Shown here one piece after another: positions 1 to 9,625 of a DNA stretch of 64,000 bases. The translations under genes and the position numbers were made by a program. Source of the DNA: Pseudohongiella nitratireducens (GTDB taxonomy: Bacteria; Pseudomonadota; Gammaproteobacteria; Pseudomonadales; Pseudohongiellaceae); the NCBI RefSeq assembly GCF_001642735.1, contig NZ_LWHM01000025.1:18947-82946 (forward strand), read 5' to 3'. The notes below the pieces were generated by a model that saw only the letters and a list, made by a program, of their open reading frames with translations, searched no databases and was not told where the DNA came from. Each line of letters begins with the position of its first letter. The stretch's first letter is position 1.

Positions 1-531
1 GCAGCCTATGGTACTCAAATTACAGGATTTCTGTCCCTTGTAGCTGGCACCGAAACTTTGGGCGCCATCTTCAATCACCGGAATGCCGTGCTTTTGGGCA
101 ATGGCATTGATTTTATCGAAGTCCGCACACTGGCCGTACAGGGATACGGGGATAATTGCCTTGGTACGCGTGGTAATCGCAGCTTCCAGCTTAGCCGGGT
201 CCATATTGTAGGTTTTCGGGTCGATGTCTACATATACAGGCTTAGCACCCAATATCGCAGGAGTCTCAGCGGTAGCTATGTAGCTGAAGCCAGGAACTAT
301 TACTTCGTCGCCAAGCCCTACTCCTAGTGCCATTTGGGAAATTTGCAGCGCGTCGGTTCCGTTGGCTACAGTAATGCAGTGTTTCGCTCCGCAAAATTCA
401 GCCAGCTTCTGCTCCAGCTCGACTACTTCAGGGCCGAGGATGTAGTTACCGTGTGCTAAGACTGTCTGGATATTTGCATCGATTTTATTTTTAATTCTTG
501 CCTGTTGGGCGGCTAGATCTACGAATTTCAT
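1..531 (-). CDS. wbpE: DegT/DnrJ/EryC1 sugar aminotransferase, C-terminus outside window
   Basis: PLP-dependent nucleotide-sugar aminotransferase. In the WbpA-B-E-D pathway it puts the 3-amino group on the UDP-3-keto-GlcNAcA made by WbpB, using glutamate. Only the first 177 residues are present. They begin MKFVDLAAQQ and show the family landmarks GTDAL (58-62, phosphate/PLP binding), VPGFSYIATAE (79-89) and IEDGAQSFGA (153-162, with the cofactor-contacting Asp). The Schiff-base lysine should lie just past the window edge. The ATG is at 531, 63 bp after wbpD, in the same direction. Neighbours wbpA, wbpB and wbpD make the WbpE/WlbC assignment much stronger than homology alone would. Confidence 0.86.
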   Translation of the reverse strand, partial: MKFVDLAAQQARIKNKIDANIQTVLAHGNYILGPEVVELEQKLAEFCGAKHCITVANGTDALQISQMALGVGLGDEVIVPGFSYIATAETPAILGAKPVYVDIDPKTYNMDPAKLEAAITTRTKAIIPVSLYGQCADFDKINAIAQKHGIPVIEDGAQSFGASYKGQKSCNLSTIGC

Positions 532-594
532 GTTTGAAAACCTATTACTAACACGGACGGTTCGAACTAACAGAGACAAAAGACAGCACCAAGA

Positions 595-1170
595 TTAGTG
601 TTTGGTTACTTCGTTGCCTTTAAGTTTGTAGATGGCACCTGTGTGCTGACAAGTGGCTTCTGCTTCACCTGTTACGGGTAGGTCCAGTTGTTCACCAAAT
701 TCGCTCATCCAACCGATTTGTTTGGCTGGCACGCCAACCATCAGGGCGAAGGCAGGCACATCCTTGTTTATCACGGCACCAGCACCCACAAACGCATACA
801 CCCCAATAGTTACACCGCAAACTATGGTGCAGTTGGCACCCAGAGTAGCACCTTTTTTTACCAGAGTGTCACGGTATTCGTCTTTTCGCTCGATGAGTGA
901 GCGGGGGTTGTAGACGTTGGTGAACACCATGCTGGGTCCGCAGAATACGCCTTCTTCCAGGTGCACGTTGTCGTATACAGAAACGTTGTTCTGGATCTTG
1001 CAGTTGTCGCCAATGGTTACTTTGTTGCCGATGAACACGTTCTGGCCCATGGAGACATTTTTGCCGATTCTGGCACCGCCGCATACGTGTACGAAGTGCC
1101 AAACCCGGGAGCCTTCGTCGATTTGGGCACCGTCATCGACAATCGCGCTGGGGTGAATGCTGACAGACAT
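595..1170 (-). CDS. wbpD: UDP-2-acetamido-3-amino-glucuronate N-acetyltransferase
   Basis: 191-residue left-handed beta-helix acetyltransferase of the WbpD/WlbB type. It would use acetyl-CoA to acetylate the 3-amino group and give UDP-2,3-diacetamido-glucuronate. Hexapeptide repeats run from about residue 12 to 150 (for example [20 protein letters not shown] at about 36-55). The loop [20 protein letters not shown] is typical of this acetyltransferase group. The ATG at 1170 has an AGGGGG Shine-Dalgarno stretch just upstream. It lies 8 bp after wbpB, so the two are almost certainly co-transcribed. Confidence 0.9.
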   Translation of the reverse strand: MSVSIHPSAIVDDGAQIDEGSRVWHFVHVCGGARIGKNVSMGQNVFIGNKVTIGDNCKIQNNVSVYDNVHLEEGVFCGPSMVFTNVYNPRSLIERKDEYRDTLVKKGATLGANCTIVCGVTIGVYAFVGAGAVINKDVPAFALMVGVPAKQIGWMSEFGEQLDLPVTGEAEATCQHTGAIYKLKGNEVTKH

Positions 1171-1178
1171 AATGCCCC

Positions 1179-2132
<954 letters not shown>

Positions 2133-2151
2133 TCAGTCTCTGGTTTTATTT

Positions 2152-3462
2152 TCAGGCTTTGATGATATTGGATGCAGGCTCTCTATACCGCCCGCGACTG
2201 TCAATAATTAATTTTGCGCTGGATTTTATGAGAGCGTAGTCAAACTTGTCATGGTCAGTTGTTAACACAACCGCATCAAAGGTCTGTATATTTTCAGCAC
2301 TTAATGACTCGCTTTTCAGATTAAACTTATGCTCGCGCATCCTTGGGAATACAGGCACGTGCGGATCACTGTACGCAATTTCTGCGCCTTTTCGAACCAT
2401 CATCTCCATAATCTCAACTGACGGTGACTCTCGCATGTCATCGACATTTTTCTTATAAGCAATACCTAGTACCAGAATTCGACTGCCTTTAATTGCCTTA
2501 CCAAGGGCGTTTAAACCATCCATTAGTTTACCAACGACATACTCTGGCATGGCACGATTAACTTCTCCGGAGAGCTCGATGAACCTGGTGTGGAGACCGT
2601 ACTCACGCGCTTTCCAGGTTAAATAAAAAGGGTCGATTGGAATGCAATGCCCGCCAAGACCGGGACCGGGGTAATAAGGAGTAAAGCCAAAAGGTTTTGT
2701 TGCCGCTGCATCTACTACCTCGAAAATATCAACTCCCATTCGGTCAGCTACAATCTTCATCTCGTTAACCAAACCGATGTTCACTGCGCGATGAATGTTC
2801 TCTAACAACTTTGTCATCTCGGCAACTTTTGTGCTGGATACGGGAACAATTTTCGAGATAGCTTGCTCATAAAGAGCGATACCTATTTGGCGACAGTTTT
2901 CAGTGCAACCTCCAACAACTTTGGGGATTGTGCTGGTCTCAAAATTGGGATTACCCGGGTCTTCGCGCTCAGGCGAATAAACAAGAAATATATCACCCCC
3001 TACGACCAAACCTTTCTGTTGAACACGAGGTAATAATTCTTCGTCTGTAGTGCCGGGATAAGTTGTGCTCTCTAGCGAAACAACTTGACCTGGTCTAAGA
3101 TAAGGCACTAGTGAGTCGGTCGTGTTGGTAACAAAACTAATATCTGGTTCACGATACTTATTGAGGGGGGTTGGCACGCATAGAATTAGCGCATCACATT
3201 CAGACGCACGACTGAAATCTGAAGTAGCGTCTAAACCAGCGGAAACGGCTGCAGTAACACGACTTGAAACGATATGCTCTATATAACTAACACCAGACTT
3301 TATTTTTGCTACTTTATCTGGGTCTATGTCAATGCCTAGAACCTGGTAACCAATGTTGGAATAACGCAGAGCCAATGGCAATCCAACATATCCTAGACCC
3401 ACAACACCAATTGTTGCGTTTTTGCTATTCAGCTTGTCCAGCAACGCTTTAAACGCGGACAT
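2152..3462 (-). CDS. wbpA: UDP-N-acetyl-D-glucosamine 6-dehydrogenase
   Basis: 436-residue UDP-sugar dehydrogenase that oxidises C6 of UDP-GlcNAc to UDP-GlcNAcA, the first committed step of the diacetamido-uronate pathway. It has the N-terminal NAD fold [15 protein letters not shown] (18-32), the central helix with [17 protein letters not shown], and the catalytic cysteine in [14 protein letters not shown] at about 270. The C-terminal UDP-binding domain has [15 protein letters not shown]. The ATG at 3462 follows an AAAAAGGA ribosome site. It is the first gene after the long leader that starts at the ops element, so its transcription is probably RfaH-dependent. Confidence 0.93.
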   Translation of the reverse strand: MSAFKALLDKLNSKNATIGVVGLGYVGLPLALRYSNIGYQVLGIDIDPDKVAKIKSGVSYIEHIVSSRVTAAVSAGLDATSDFSRASECDALILCVPTPLNKYREPDISFVTNTTDSLVPYLRPGQVVSLESTTYPGTTDEELLPRVQQKGLVVGGDIFLVYSPEREDPGNPNFETSTIPKVVGGCTENCRQIGIALYEQAISKIVPVSSTKVAEMTKLLENIHRAVNIGLVNEMKIVADRMGVDIFEVVDAAATKPFGFTPYYPGPGLGGHCIPIDPFYLTWKAREYGLHTRFIELSGEVNRAMPEYVVGKLMDGLNALGKAIKGSRILVLGIAYKKNVDDMRESPSVEIMEMMVRKGAEIAYSDPHVPVFPRMREHKFNLKSESLSAENIQTFDAVVLTTDHDKFDYALIKSSAKLIIDSRGRYREPASNIIKA

Positions 3463-4087
3463 CTAATTTTCCTTTTTGGTTGATCCTAAGACTTGCTACA
3501 AGGCGTAAGTAAATACTTTAATGGCATTCACATGGCTTCGATCAGGTAGTTTCCCAAACAACCCTATCAACACCCACTTCTGCCCTACTTCCCATGCGCC
3601 TAACGCTGATATTTCATTCTACTTTAGCCTGACTTTTATCTGATCTCACTAATAATAACTGAGACCAACTGAGTTGATCTCACTTGAAGATGACTTCGGT
3701 TAGGCTAACCGAGCTATTTGCATAGGAAAACGTTTTTTACTGACTGCGCCTAGATTGTCGCCAGTGATGGAGAGCGGAGTCTCCTTCCCCAACGCCAACC
3801 AAATCTCCGACTTATGCAAGCAGGCCTAGGCGCTGCTTTCAATGGCATCCAGAGGTTCTCTTTGACTGGCGCACCGGCGCTCTCAAGTTGCTGCAGGGCG
3901 CGTTCAATTTCCTTGAGACTGTCTACTGCCTAAGCGGGTGATCATCAGCGTAACGGCTGCCTGTTCTGCCCACCAAGGGAGAGTCCAGAATACGCACGGT
4001 GCCGGCGCGGACGATGCACAATTCTTGCTGTTAAAACCTAAAATTTAACAAATGTCTGACTCATTATTAACATACTACGTCTTCAGA
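3463..4087 (-). other. Long non-coding leader between ops and wbpA
   Basis: About 625 bases without an intact gene on either strand. Read on the minus strand it starts just after the ops element and ends at the wbpA ribosome site. Its middle (3836-4030) is a decayed wzc fragment. The part nearest the ops site carries a 6-bp inverted repeat (GTCTGA/TCAGAC, 4054-4059 with 4083-4088) that could fold in the nascent RNA. I see no other structure. RfaH-controlled operons commonly have long untranslated leaders, so it is read as the operon's 5' untranslated region. Confidence 0.6.
3836..4030 (-). pseudogene. Decayed fragment of a second wzc tyrosine kinase gene
   Basis: On the minus strand, frame-shifted pieces match two separate parts of the intact Wzc encoded at 5185-7512. 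QQELCIVRAGTVRILD resembles intact TQELRIARAGTVGNVRILD, just before the second membrane segment. It is joined directly to pieces resembling the kinase C-terminus: LVG, then TLMITR, then VDSLKEIERALQQLESAG (intact VNEIERSLEQLENAG), then LDAIESSA and a stop (intact LNAIERTASS). The kinase core between them is deleted and at least three frameshifts are needed. It is clearly a relic and not an exact copy of the neighbour. Confidence 0.82.
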
Positions 4088-4099
4088 CACGCTACCGCC
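4088..4099 (-). promoter_or_regulatory. ops element (RfaH recruitment site)
   Basis: The minus strand reads GGCGGTAGCGTG, identical to the 12-base Escherichia coli ops sequence. In that system RNA polymerase pauses here and RfaH loads on the non-template strand, suppressing termination through long polysaccharide operons. It lies 140 bp downstream of the rfaH stop codon and about 625 bp upstream of wbpA, in the right orientation to act on wbpABDE. A possible -10 (TAAAAT on the minus strand) lies about 20 bp upstream, but no well-spaced -35 was found. Confidence 0.88.
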
Positions 4100-4239
4100 C
4101 TACCCGTGCATTTTATGCGGCATCTTGGGTGGGGCTTTGTAAACAGGCTCCCGGAATGTTTCTGTACTGCATTGCACTGTGCCTGATATCTAACAGTGGT
4201 GTAATGCGATGGGGACGGAGCAACCCCCTGCCCCAAAAG

Positions 4240-4728
4240 TTAACCGGCTCGGGCCAGTTGTGTGACGGGAAAGGCGAGGGTTTGAGGGCTGTGCAGGATG
4301 TGAAGCAACACAATCACTCTCTCGTCCGGTGTCACGGCTTTGACGATGGCTTCGATGTCTTTGAAACAACCGTCGGTCACTTGTACTTTGTCACCTGCTT
4401 TATACAGGGCGACAGGTTTTTCCAGGGTGTAGAATTGATGGCGCAAGGCGTTGATCAGGTCGTCAGATACGCTGCAGGGAGAGCCATTGAAACTGACGAT
4501 TTTGCCGACTCCACGGGTGCTGCTCAATGCGCCCCAATCGCTCTGCTCAAGGTCTAGCCTGATAAAAATGTAGCCAGGAAAGACGGCTTCATCACGAATG
4601 ACACGCTTTTTTCGTACGATACGCTCAACAGAAATACTAGGCGAGAAAATAGCAAAGCCCTGATTGCACAGATTCTTTTCGGCACGCTGCTGCTGATTGG
4701 CTTTGGATTGGATCACATACCACTTCAT
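4240..4728 (-). CDS. rfaH: Transcription antiterminator RfaH
   Basis: 162-residue NusG paralogue. It begins MKWYVIQSKANQQQRAEKNL, the NGN domain signature, and contains FPGYIFIRLDLEQSDWGAL and RGVGKIVSFNGSPCSVSDDL. The C-terminal KOW region is YKAGDKVQVTDGCFKDIEA. RfaH binds polymerase at ops sites and couples transcription to translation in polysaccharide and LPS operons; an exact ops lies 140 bp downstream. Its ATG overlaps the end of the MarR-type gene by four bases (ATGA), so the two regulators are translationally coupled. The ops site and the lack of a housekeeping nusG neighbourhood separate it from NusG. Confidence 0.92.
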   Translation of the reverse strand: MKWYVIQSKANQQQRAEKNLCNQGFAIFSPSISVERIVRKKRVIRDEAVFPGYIFIRLDLEQSDWGALSSTRGVGKIVSFNGSPCSVSDDLINALRHQFYTLEKPVALYKAGDKVQVTDGCFKDIEAIVKAVTPDERVIVLLHILHSPQTLAFPVTQLARAG

Positions 4729-5054
4729 GACGAATACTGCTCTAGGTCCTTCCGGATGTCTTCAATCTCTGCTTTCAGCGTTTCGTATTCGGCCATTTTT
4801 CGGACTAGAAAGCGTTTGGTGAGCCGCGCACGACTGTCAATACCTGCAGGGGTGAGCACATACAAGTAGCGCTTCTTATTGGCGCTCTTGCTGAAATTTC
4901 TGGCCTTGATCAGCCCCTTGTCCACCAGCGCCTTCAGACAGTAGTTGACTTTACCCAGGCTAATACCCAACTCATCGGCCAATTCCCGCTGGCTGACATC
5001 AGGGTTCACTTCCAGTGCACGAAGAATTCTGTAGCGGGCGTCTTCCGGGGCCAT
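4725..5054 (-). CDS. MarR-family EPS-associated transcriptional regulator
   Basis: 109-residue winged helix-turn-helix protein. ARYRILRALEVNPDVSQREL leads into the recognition helix region ELGISLGKVNYCLKALVDKG, followed by the wing (SANKKRYLYVLT) and a C-terminal dimerising helix (RKMAEYETLKAEIEDIRKDL). Small MarR-like proteins of this type are regularly found in exopolysaccharide clusters. It is followed with a 4-base overlap by rfaH and preceded by 130 bp of non-coding DNA containing a 17-bp palindrome (5093-5109). That palindrome is a plausible autoregulatory operator. The ligand and regulon are unknown. Confidence 0.85.
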   Translation of the reverse strand: MAPEDARYRILRALEVNPDVSQRELADELGISLGKVNYCLKALVDKGLIKARNFSKSANKKRYLYVLTPAGIDSRARLTKRFLVRKMAEYETLKAEIEDIRKDLEQYSS

Positions 5055-5092
5055 GATTTGTTTTCTTTTTAGTTTGCTTTGATCTTAATCCG

Positions 5093-5109
5093 TGTTCAAC
5101 TATTGAACA
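5093..5109. promoter_or_regulatory. 17-bp perfect palindrome upstream of the MarR-type gene
   Basis: TGTTCAA-CTA-TTGAACA has seven-base arms and a three-base centre. It lies 38 bp upstream of the regulator's start codon, in the only intergenic gap between wzc and marR-rfaH. Size and position fit an operator for a dimeric MarR protein, so autoregulation is inferred. I did not find a second full copy in front of wza. Confidence 0.5.
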
Positions 5110-5184
5110 ATGTACTTATAACCAAGCTACATTGCAATAGCCCATATAGGTTAATTCCCAGCCATACAAAGCTGTTGCCTAACC

Positions 5185-7512
5185 TCAGTCATTATCTGAT
5201 TTATAGGCATAATGATAATAGCCGTACCCATATCCGTAACCATAATACGACGATGCCGTTCGCTCGATAGCATTCAAAATACTGCCCTTTACGACCACGC
5301 CTGCATTTTCTAGTTGCTCCAGTGAACGTTCGATTTCATTGACCGGGTTTTCACGGAATCGGGTTATCATCAGCGTCGTACCCACCAGTTTCCCTACCAC
5401 AGCAGCATCCGTTACTGCTAGTGCGGGCGGGGTATCAATAATCACCAGATCGTATTGTGATTCGACATCATCCAGAAACTGTGCAAAGCGCTGTGTCATC
5501 AATAGCTCAGAAGGGTTGGGCGGAGCAGTACCACGGGCTATGTAATCCAGGCCATTTTGCTCAGTGCCGCGTAGTACCGTATCCAGAGAACAATCCCCCA
5601 CCAGGTAATCGGACAAACCTTGCGCACTCTCGCCTTTGAAACTGCGATGGATGTGACCTTTGCGCAAATCAGCATCAATTAATAAAACGCGCTGACCAGA
5701 CTGAGCACAAATGGCTGCCAGATTAGCTGAAATAAAGCTTTTACCCACCGCTGGGCTAGGCCCGGTTAACATCAATCGCTTATTACCTGCTTCCAACATG
5801 GCAAAATGCAAACTGGTGCGCAAGCTACGTAATGCTTCAATAGCCAGGTCAGACGGATCGATTAACGCTAACACACCATTTTCATCTCTGGTACGACGAA
5901 ATTTTCTCGCCTTACCCATTGTATCAGCCATCGTATTACCAAAAGCTGAGCGTATACGATGTCGCCATTTTCTATCTTTAAATCGGTCAAATAGACGCCG
6001 CTGACGCTCGGATAATGGAATCGTTGCATAGACTTGAAGTCCTAACGCTTGCAACTGATCGACAGACTCCACACCACGTCTCAACATGTGTCGTAAAAGC
6101 ACGACCATCAACCCCAACATAATGCCCGCCATCGAGGAAATAACAATAATCAGATTTTTCCTGGGTTCAATGGGATACGTACCCGTAACAGCATTGTCCA
6201 AGATCCTGACATTACCCACAGTCCCCGCTCTGGCAATTCGTAACTCTTGTGTTGCATTGAGCATTTGCATGTAAATCGCTTGCGACACTTCCACATCGCG
6301 ATTGAGACGCAGCACCTGTCTTTGTGTTTCAGGCAAGTTATCTGTTTGTGCTTCCAGGCGAGAGCGTTCTCGCTCTAGCTGTGAACGCTTTTCCAGCAAC
6401 GTTTGATAGCTGGGGTGACTGGGAGTAAATCGTTGAGAAAGCTCGCTCTCCTGGATTTCCAGCTGATTCAGTTCAGATTCCAGCTCCACCAATCGCTCAA
6501 GCATGCTGCGCGTCTCGAAACTCAAGTCAACGCTATCCTGGCTGGCCCGATAATCATTGAGACGACTTTCCGCAGAATTTAAATCATTCTGAATAAGTGG
6601 TGTCTGCTGTTCGAGGAATTCCAGGCGACTTTCCGCCTCAGCGGCCTGGCGATTGATATTCTGTACAAGGTAGACATCTGAAATCGCATTCAGTGAGCGC
6701 TCAAGCTCTTCTGGGTCTGGCCCTTCAAGTGTTAATTCAAGAATGCCGGTCTCACGGCCACGCTGCGATACATTAAAGCGAACCTGCAAATTGCGAATCA
6801 TTTGCGTATCGGTACGTTTAAGCACGGTGAATTCAACACCAGCCGGGGCCGATATTTGCGTCACCAACATTTCAACAAAGGGCGTTTCTATCGTTAACAG
6901 TTCACCAAGGCTGCCCTCGCCAAGCACTCTCTCATCTTGATCACTTAAGCGATACCTGTTTGCACCCGTCACGGTTAACGTTAATGGGCGTCCTGTTAAC
7001 GACGGGTCAACCTGTAACGAATCAACCGTGATACTGTCACCGGCCCAGGCATGGTTGCTGCCTTGTGCAAATCCTGGACGCTCCACGTCCATACGAACCA
7101 TGGCCGCACCGATGACAGGGAAATAGTTAGGTGTGACGACCAGATCCAATCCGGCCTGTTGCGCCGCACGCCCCATAATCATACGGGAACGTAAAATCTC
7201 TGACTGGGTACTGGAAGCCACCTGTTCCTGCCCCATCACAGCCATTTCGATCGATCCCAGGTTGCTTTGCGTTTGCTCTACTTGCAGTAGCGCGTCCGCC
7301 CGATAGATAGGCGTCGCCAGTGTGGCATAGGTATAACCGAGTAAGGTGACAATCAGCGTGACAATAATGATCAGCCATTTGTGGTCCAGACAGATGGCCA
7401 GCAAATAGCCCAGATCGATTTCATCACTGTTCTGGTTCTGCCCGCGCGACTGCCGGGGTGATTGCACGGGCGCCGCATGATTGGTGTGGCTGTTTGCAAA
7501 ATTCTCTGACAT
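5185..7512 (-). CDS. wzc: Polysaccharide co-polymerase / tyrosine autokinase Wzc
   Basis: 775-residue inner-membrane protein that controls chain length and export with Wza and Wzb. It has a first membrane segment at about 46-66, a Wzz domain, a long periplasmic coiled coil, a second membrane segment (NLIIVISSMAGIMLGLMVVL) and a cytoplasmic BY-kinase domain. The kinase has Walker A GPSPAVGKS (584-592), Walker A' LLIDADLRK (about 617) and Walker B VIIDTPP (about 691). A C-terminal tyrosine cluster (YYGYGYGYGYYHYAY, 756-770) is the autophosphorylation tail. The ATG follows an AGGAAG site. It is downstream of wzb and wza. Confidence 0.95.
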   Translation of the reverse strand: MSENFANSHTNHAAPVQSPRQSRGQNQNSDEIDLGYLLAICLDHKWLIIIVTLIVTLLGYTYATLATPIYRADALLQVEQTQSNLGSIEMAVMGQEQVASSTQSEILRSRMIMGRAAQQAGLDLVVTPNYFPVIGAAMVRMDVERPGFAQGSNHAWAGDSITVDSLQVDPSLTGRPLTLTVTGANRYRLSDQDERVLGEGSLGELLTIETPFVEMLVTQISAPAGVEFTVLKRTDTQMIRNLQVRFNVSQRGRETGILELTLEGPDPEELERSLNAISDVYLVQNINRQAAEAESRLEFLEQQTPLIQNDLNSAESRLNDYRASQDSVDLSFETRSMLERLVELESELNQLEIQESELSQRFTPSHPSYQTLLEKRSQLERERSRLEAQTDNLPETQRQVLRLNRDVEVSQAIYMQMLNATQELRIARAGTVGNVRILDNAVTGTYPIEPRKNLIIVISSMAGIMLGLMVVLLRHMLRRGVESVDQLQALGLQVYATIPLSERQRRLFDRFKDRKWRHRIRSAFGNTMADTMGKARKFRRTRDENGVLALIDPSDLAIEALRSLRTSLHFAMLEAGNKRLMLTGPSPAVGKSFISANLAAICAQSGQRVLLIDADLRKGHIHRSFKGESAQGLSDYLVGDCSLDTVLRGTEQNGLDYIARGTAPPNPSELLMTQRFAQFLDDVESQYDLVIIDTPPALAVTDAAVVGKLVGTTLMITRFRENPVNEIERSLEQLENAGVVVKGSILNAIERTASSYYGYGYGYGYYHYAYKSDND

Positions 7513-7592
7513 GTTCTTCCTGTCTTTACCTTAACTGGCGCAGCGATAAACGGCGGCGCAAAAATACTGTATTAAAACTGATATCGAAAAGG

Positions 7593-8057
7593 TTACTTCA
7601 ATTTGGGCGCCCACAGATTCACTGAGTCCTGGAGTAAAGCATGCACATGTTCAAACACATCCCGGCTCTTTTTATAAGGATCGGGAATATCCAGCCCATT
7701 GTTGGCTCGCGTCCCAGTGGCATGCACCCAGTGCCCAAGCAGCAGTGATTTACCCATCGCCGGCGAAGACATCTGTCCCAGCTGACGTCGCTGATGCTGA
7801 CTCATGGTCAAAATCAGATCCGCCCACTGGATGATTTCACTGTCCAGTTGACGGGCCACATGGCTAGAAACATCCAGATCAGCCGCCGTGGCAATGTCAG
7901 CTGCCGTCGGCTCTGTACCCTGCCCCACCATCGCCGTCAGCCCCGCTGACTGCACCTGCTTGTGTGGCAGTGCCTGCTTCAGCATGGCCTCGGCCACAGG
8001 GCTGCGGCAGATGTTTCCCTGGCAAATCACCAGTATGTTCTGGTAGGGGCTGCTCAT
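7593..8057 (-). CDS. wzb: Low-molecular-weight protein tyrosine phosphatase Wzb
   Basis: 154-residue cytoplasmic phosphatase that dephosphorylates the tyrosine tail of Wzc. The P-loop is CQGNICRS, with nucleophile Cys12 and Arg18. The general-acid aspartate is Asp126 in IPDPYKKS. Length is typical for the family. It lies between wza (74 bp upstream) and wzc (80 bp downstream), the classic wza-wzb-wzc order, which supports the functional name over a generic LMW-PTP. Confidence 0.94.
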   Translation of the reverse strand: MSSPYQNILVICQGNICRSPVAEAMLKQALPHKQVQSAGLTAMVGQGTEPTAADIATAADLDVSSHVARQLDSEIIQWADLILTMSQHQRRQLGQMSSPAMGKSLLLGHWVHATGTRANNGLDIPDPYKKSRDVFEHVHALLQDSVNLWAPKLK

Positions 8058-8131
8058 CCTGTGCCACCCGCTCCCTTTAGCTTATGTATTGATTAAATGG
8101 TATGTGACGTTTTTCTCAGCACCACAAGCGA

Positions 8132-9451
8132 TCATAACTGGTTCACCCGGTCGGCTGTGATCAGTGCATTCAGGCTGGGGATGATCTGCGAGATCACGCG
8201 GTTCCAGCGTGTCACCGGTGCTGTCGTCACGTACACAATATCGGAAGGTTCCAGCATGAACTGCGTGCCCACGGCAAAGGCCACGGCGTTGCGCACGTTC
8301 AACTGGTAGACCGTGGCCAGTTTGTCGCTGGTCGCTTCGGTCTGGCGAATCACAAAAATGCCTTCGGCGTTGGACGTCACCTGGTTCAGACCACCGGAGC
8401 GGGTCAGCGCTTCGGTCAGAGACATACGGATGTTGCCCATGGGCAGTGTGTTCACGCGATTCAACTCACCCAGGACAAAGACTTTTTGTTGTCCCAGATC
8501 CGGCACGTGCAGGACATCGCCGTGCTGTAAGAGCATGTTTTGTCCCAGACGCCCGTTGTTCAGCATCTCATACACTGACAGACGAGTTTCTACACCATTA
8601 CGGGACAGCAGCACTTCATGCCAGTTAGCGCCGTCGGCCAGCCCACCGGCACGCGAAATGGCATCCAGCACGGTCATGGGAATATCGTTAATGGGTTGCG
8701 GGCCTGGATTAGCGACCTGCCCTGTCACGTAGGCACGTTCGGCGTTAAAACCAATGACGCGCACATTGACTTGTGGCGAGGCAATAAATTCGGCCAGGGG
8801 GTTAGCGATGGATTCACGAATTTCATTGGTGGTTTTGCCCGCGACCTGCACCTTGCCGATGTAGGGATAAAAAATCGTGCCATCCGACTCAACAATGATG
8901 CCGGAGTTCTGGATATTGTTGTTATTGCTGCCGCTGGGGTTGGTCAGTTCGGGGTGGTCGTAAACGGTGATATGTAGCATATCGCCTTTGCCAACGTGGT
9001 ATTCGTAGTTAGCGATGTCTTCCTGCAGCGATGCCGGCATGGCGGCCGGGATAAGGTTCTGGGATTGTGATTGCTGGGCAATGACGTTGGAGGTAATGGG
9101 GACGATATCGATGGCGTCTTCCAGCGTGTCTTCGTCCAGTGGCTCACCGGCAGTGGCGTCGGATTCCGCATCGCCACCGCGTAGTCCGGGGAACCAGGTG
9201 CCGCGGTTGACTTCAAACCAGTTGCTGCCGGCGTCGGCTTCATAAATGTCGGGGTCGATATTACTGCCTGGCACCAGGACGCAGGCGCTGAGGCTGATCA
9301 GCAAGGTTGTCAACGTCGCGACTTTGAAAAAACCGCTGCGGAATGAGCTTGATGCGAGACGACTGTCTGGTACCGCTTTCCTGCTGTTTGGCTGTTCGTT
9401 GCCATGAATCCGGTTGTTTTCGCTGTGCTCGTGGATCTTCTTATTACGCAT
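8132..9451 (-). CDS. wza: Polysaccharide export outer-membrane lipoprotein Wza
   Basis: Outer-membrane translocon subunit for capsule or exopolysaccharide, with the Poly_export domain (YHVGKGDMLHITVYDHPELT), then two SLBB domains (AYVTGQVANPGPQPINDIPM; KVFVLGELNRVNTLPMGNIR). A lipobox LISLSAC supplies the acylated cysteine, at residue 57 from the ATG at 9451. The stretch before the hydrophobic core is unusually long for a lipoprotein signal. An alternative GTG start lies three codons upstream at 9460 and no better internal start exists. It is the first gene of the operon, with about 300 bp of non-coding DNA ahead of it. Confidence 0.92.
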   Translation of the reverse strand: MRNKKIHEHSENNRIHGNEQPNSRKAVPDSRLASSSFRSGFFKVATLTTLLISLSACVLVPGSNIDPDIYEADAGSNWFEVNRGTWFPGLRGGDAESDATAGEPLDEDTLEDAIDIVPITSNVIAQQSQSQNLIPAAMPASLQEDIANYEYHVGKGDMLHITVYDHPELTNPSGSNNNNIQNSGIIVESDGTIFYPYIGKVQVAGKTTNEIRESIANPLAEFIASPQVNVRVIGFNAERAYVTGQVANPGPQPINDIPMTVLDAISRAGGLADGANWHEVLLSRNGVETRLSVYEMLNNGRLGQNMLLQHGDVLHVPDLGQQKVFVLGELNRVNTLPMGNIRMSLTEALTRSGGLNQVTSNAEGIFVIRQTEATSDKLATVYQLNVRNAVAFAVGTQFMLEPSDIVYVTTAPVTRWNRVISQIIPSLNALITADRVNQL

Positions 9452-9579
9452 GCCTACCACTTACTCTCATTCCATGAACCGACGCATTGTAACGAATAAA
9501 TAACGCCAATGCTTGCTTTTGCTGCCGTATTACTACCAATGGCTAGGTGCTCCTTTACAGGATACCCAGTTTCTCAGTG

Positions 9580-9602
9580 CTGTCATGACACTAACATGAC
9601 AG
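9580..9602. promoter_or_regulatory. Inverted repeat CTGTCATG-N7-CATGACAG upstream of wza
   Basis: A perfect 8-bp inverted repeat with a 7-base spacer, about 130-150 bp upstream of wza. It has operator geometry rather than terminator geometry because no T-tract follows on either strand. The same TGTCA half-site recurs just beyond it at 9610-9625. The cognate regulator is unknown. Confidence 0.5.
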
Positions 9603-9609
9603 CTGATTA

Positions 9610-9625
9610 TGACATTTTCCTGTCA
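9610..9625. promoter_or_regulatory. Second inverted repeat TGACA-N6-TGTCA upstream of wza
   Basis: Five-base arms with the same half-site as the repeat at 9580-9602, giving four half-sites in 46 bp. On the minus strand its outer end reads TTGACA, a consensus -35 hexamer, so a bound protein could compete with polymerase. No matching -10 at 16-18 bp was found, so promoter overlap is only a possibility. Confidence 0.4.

Noticed and set aside
3463..4087. A small protein gene in the ops leader
   Set aside because: No frame with a ribosome site; the only translated similarity is the frame-broken wzc remnant.
4129..4557. Open plus-strand frame of about 140 codons over rfaH
   Set aside because: It is antisense to the clear rfaH gene, has no ribosome site and its product resembles nothing; its left end runs through the ops region.
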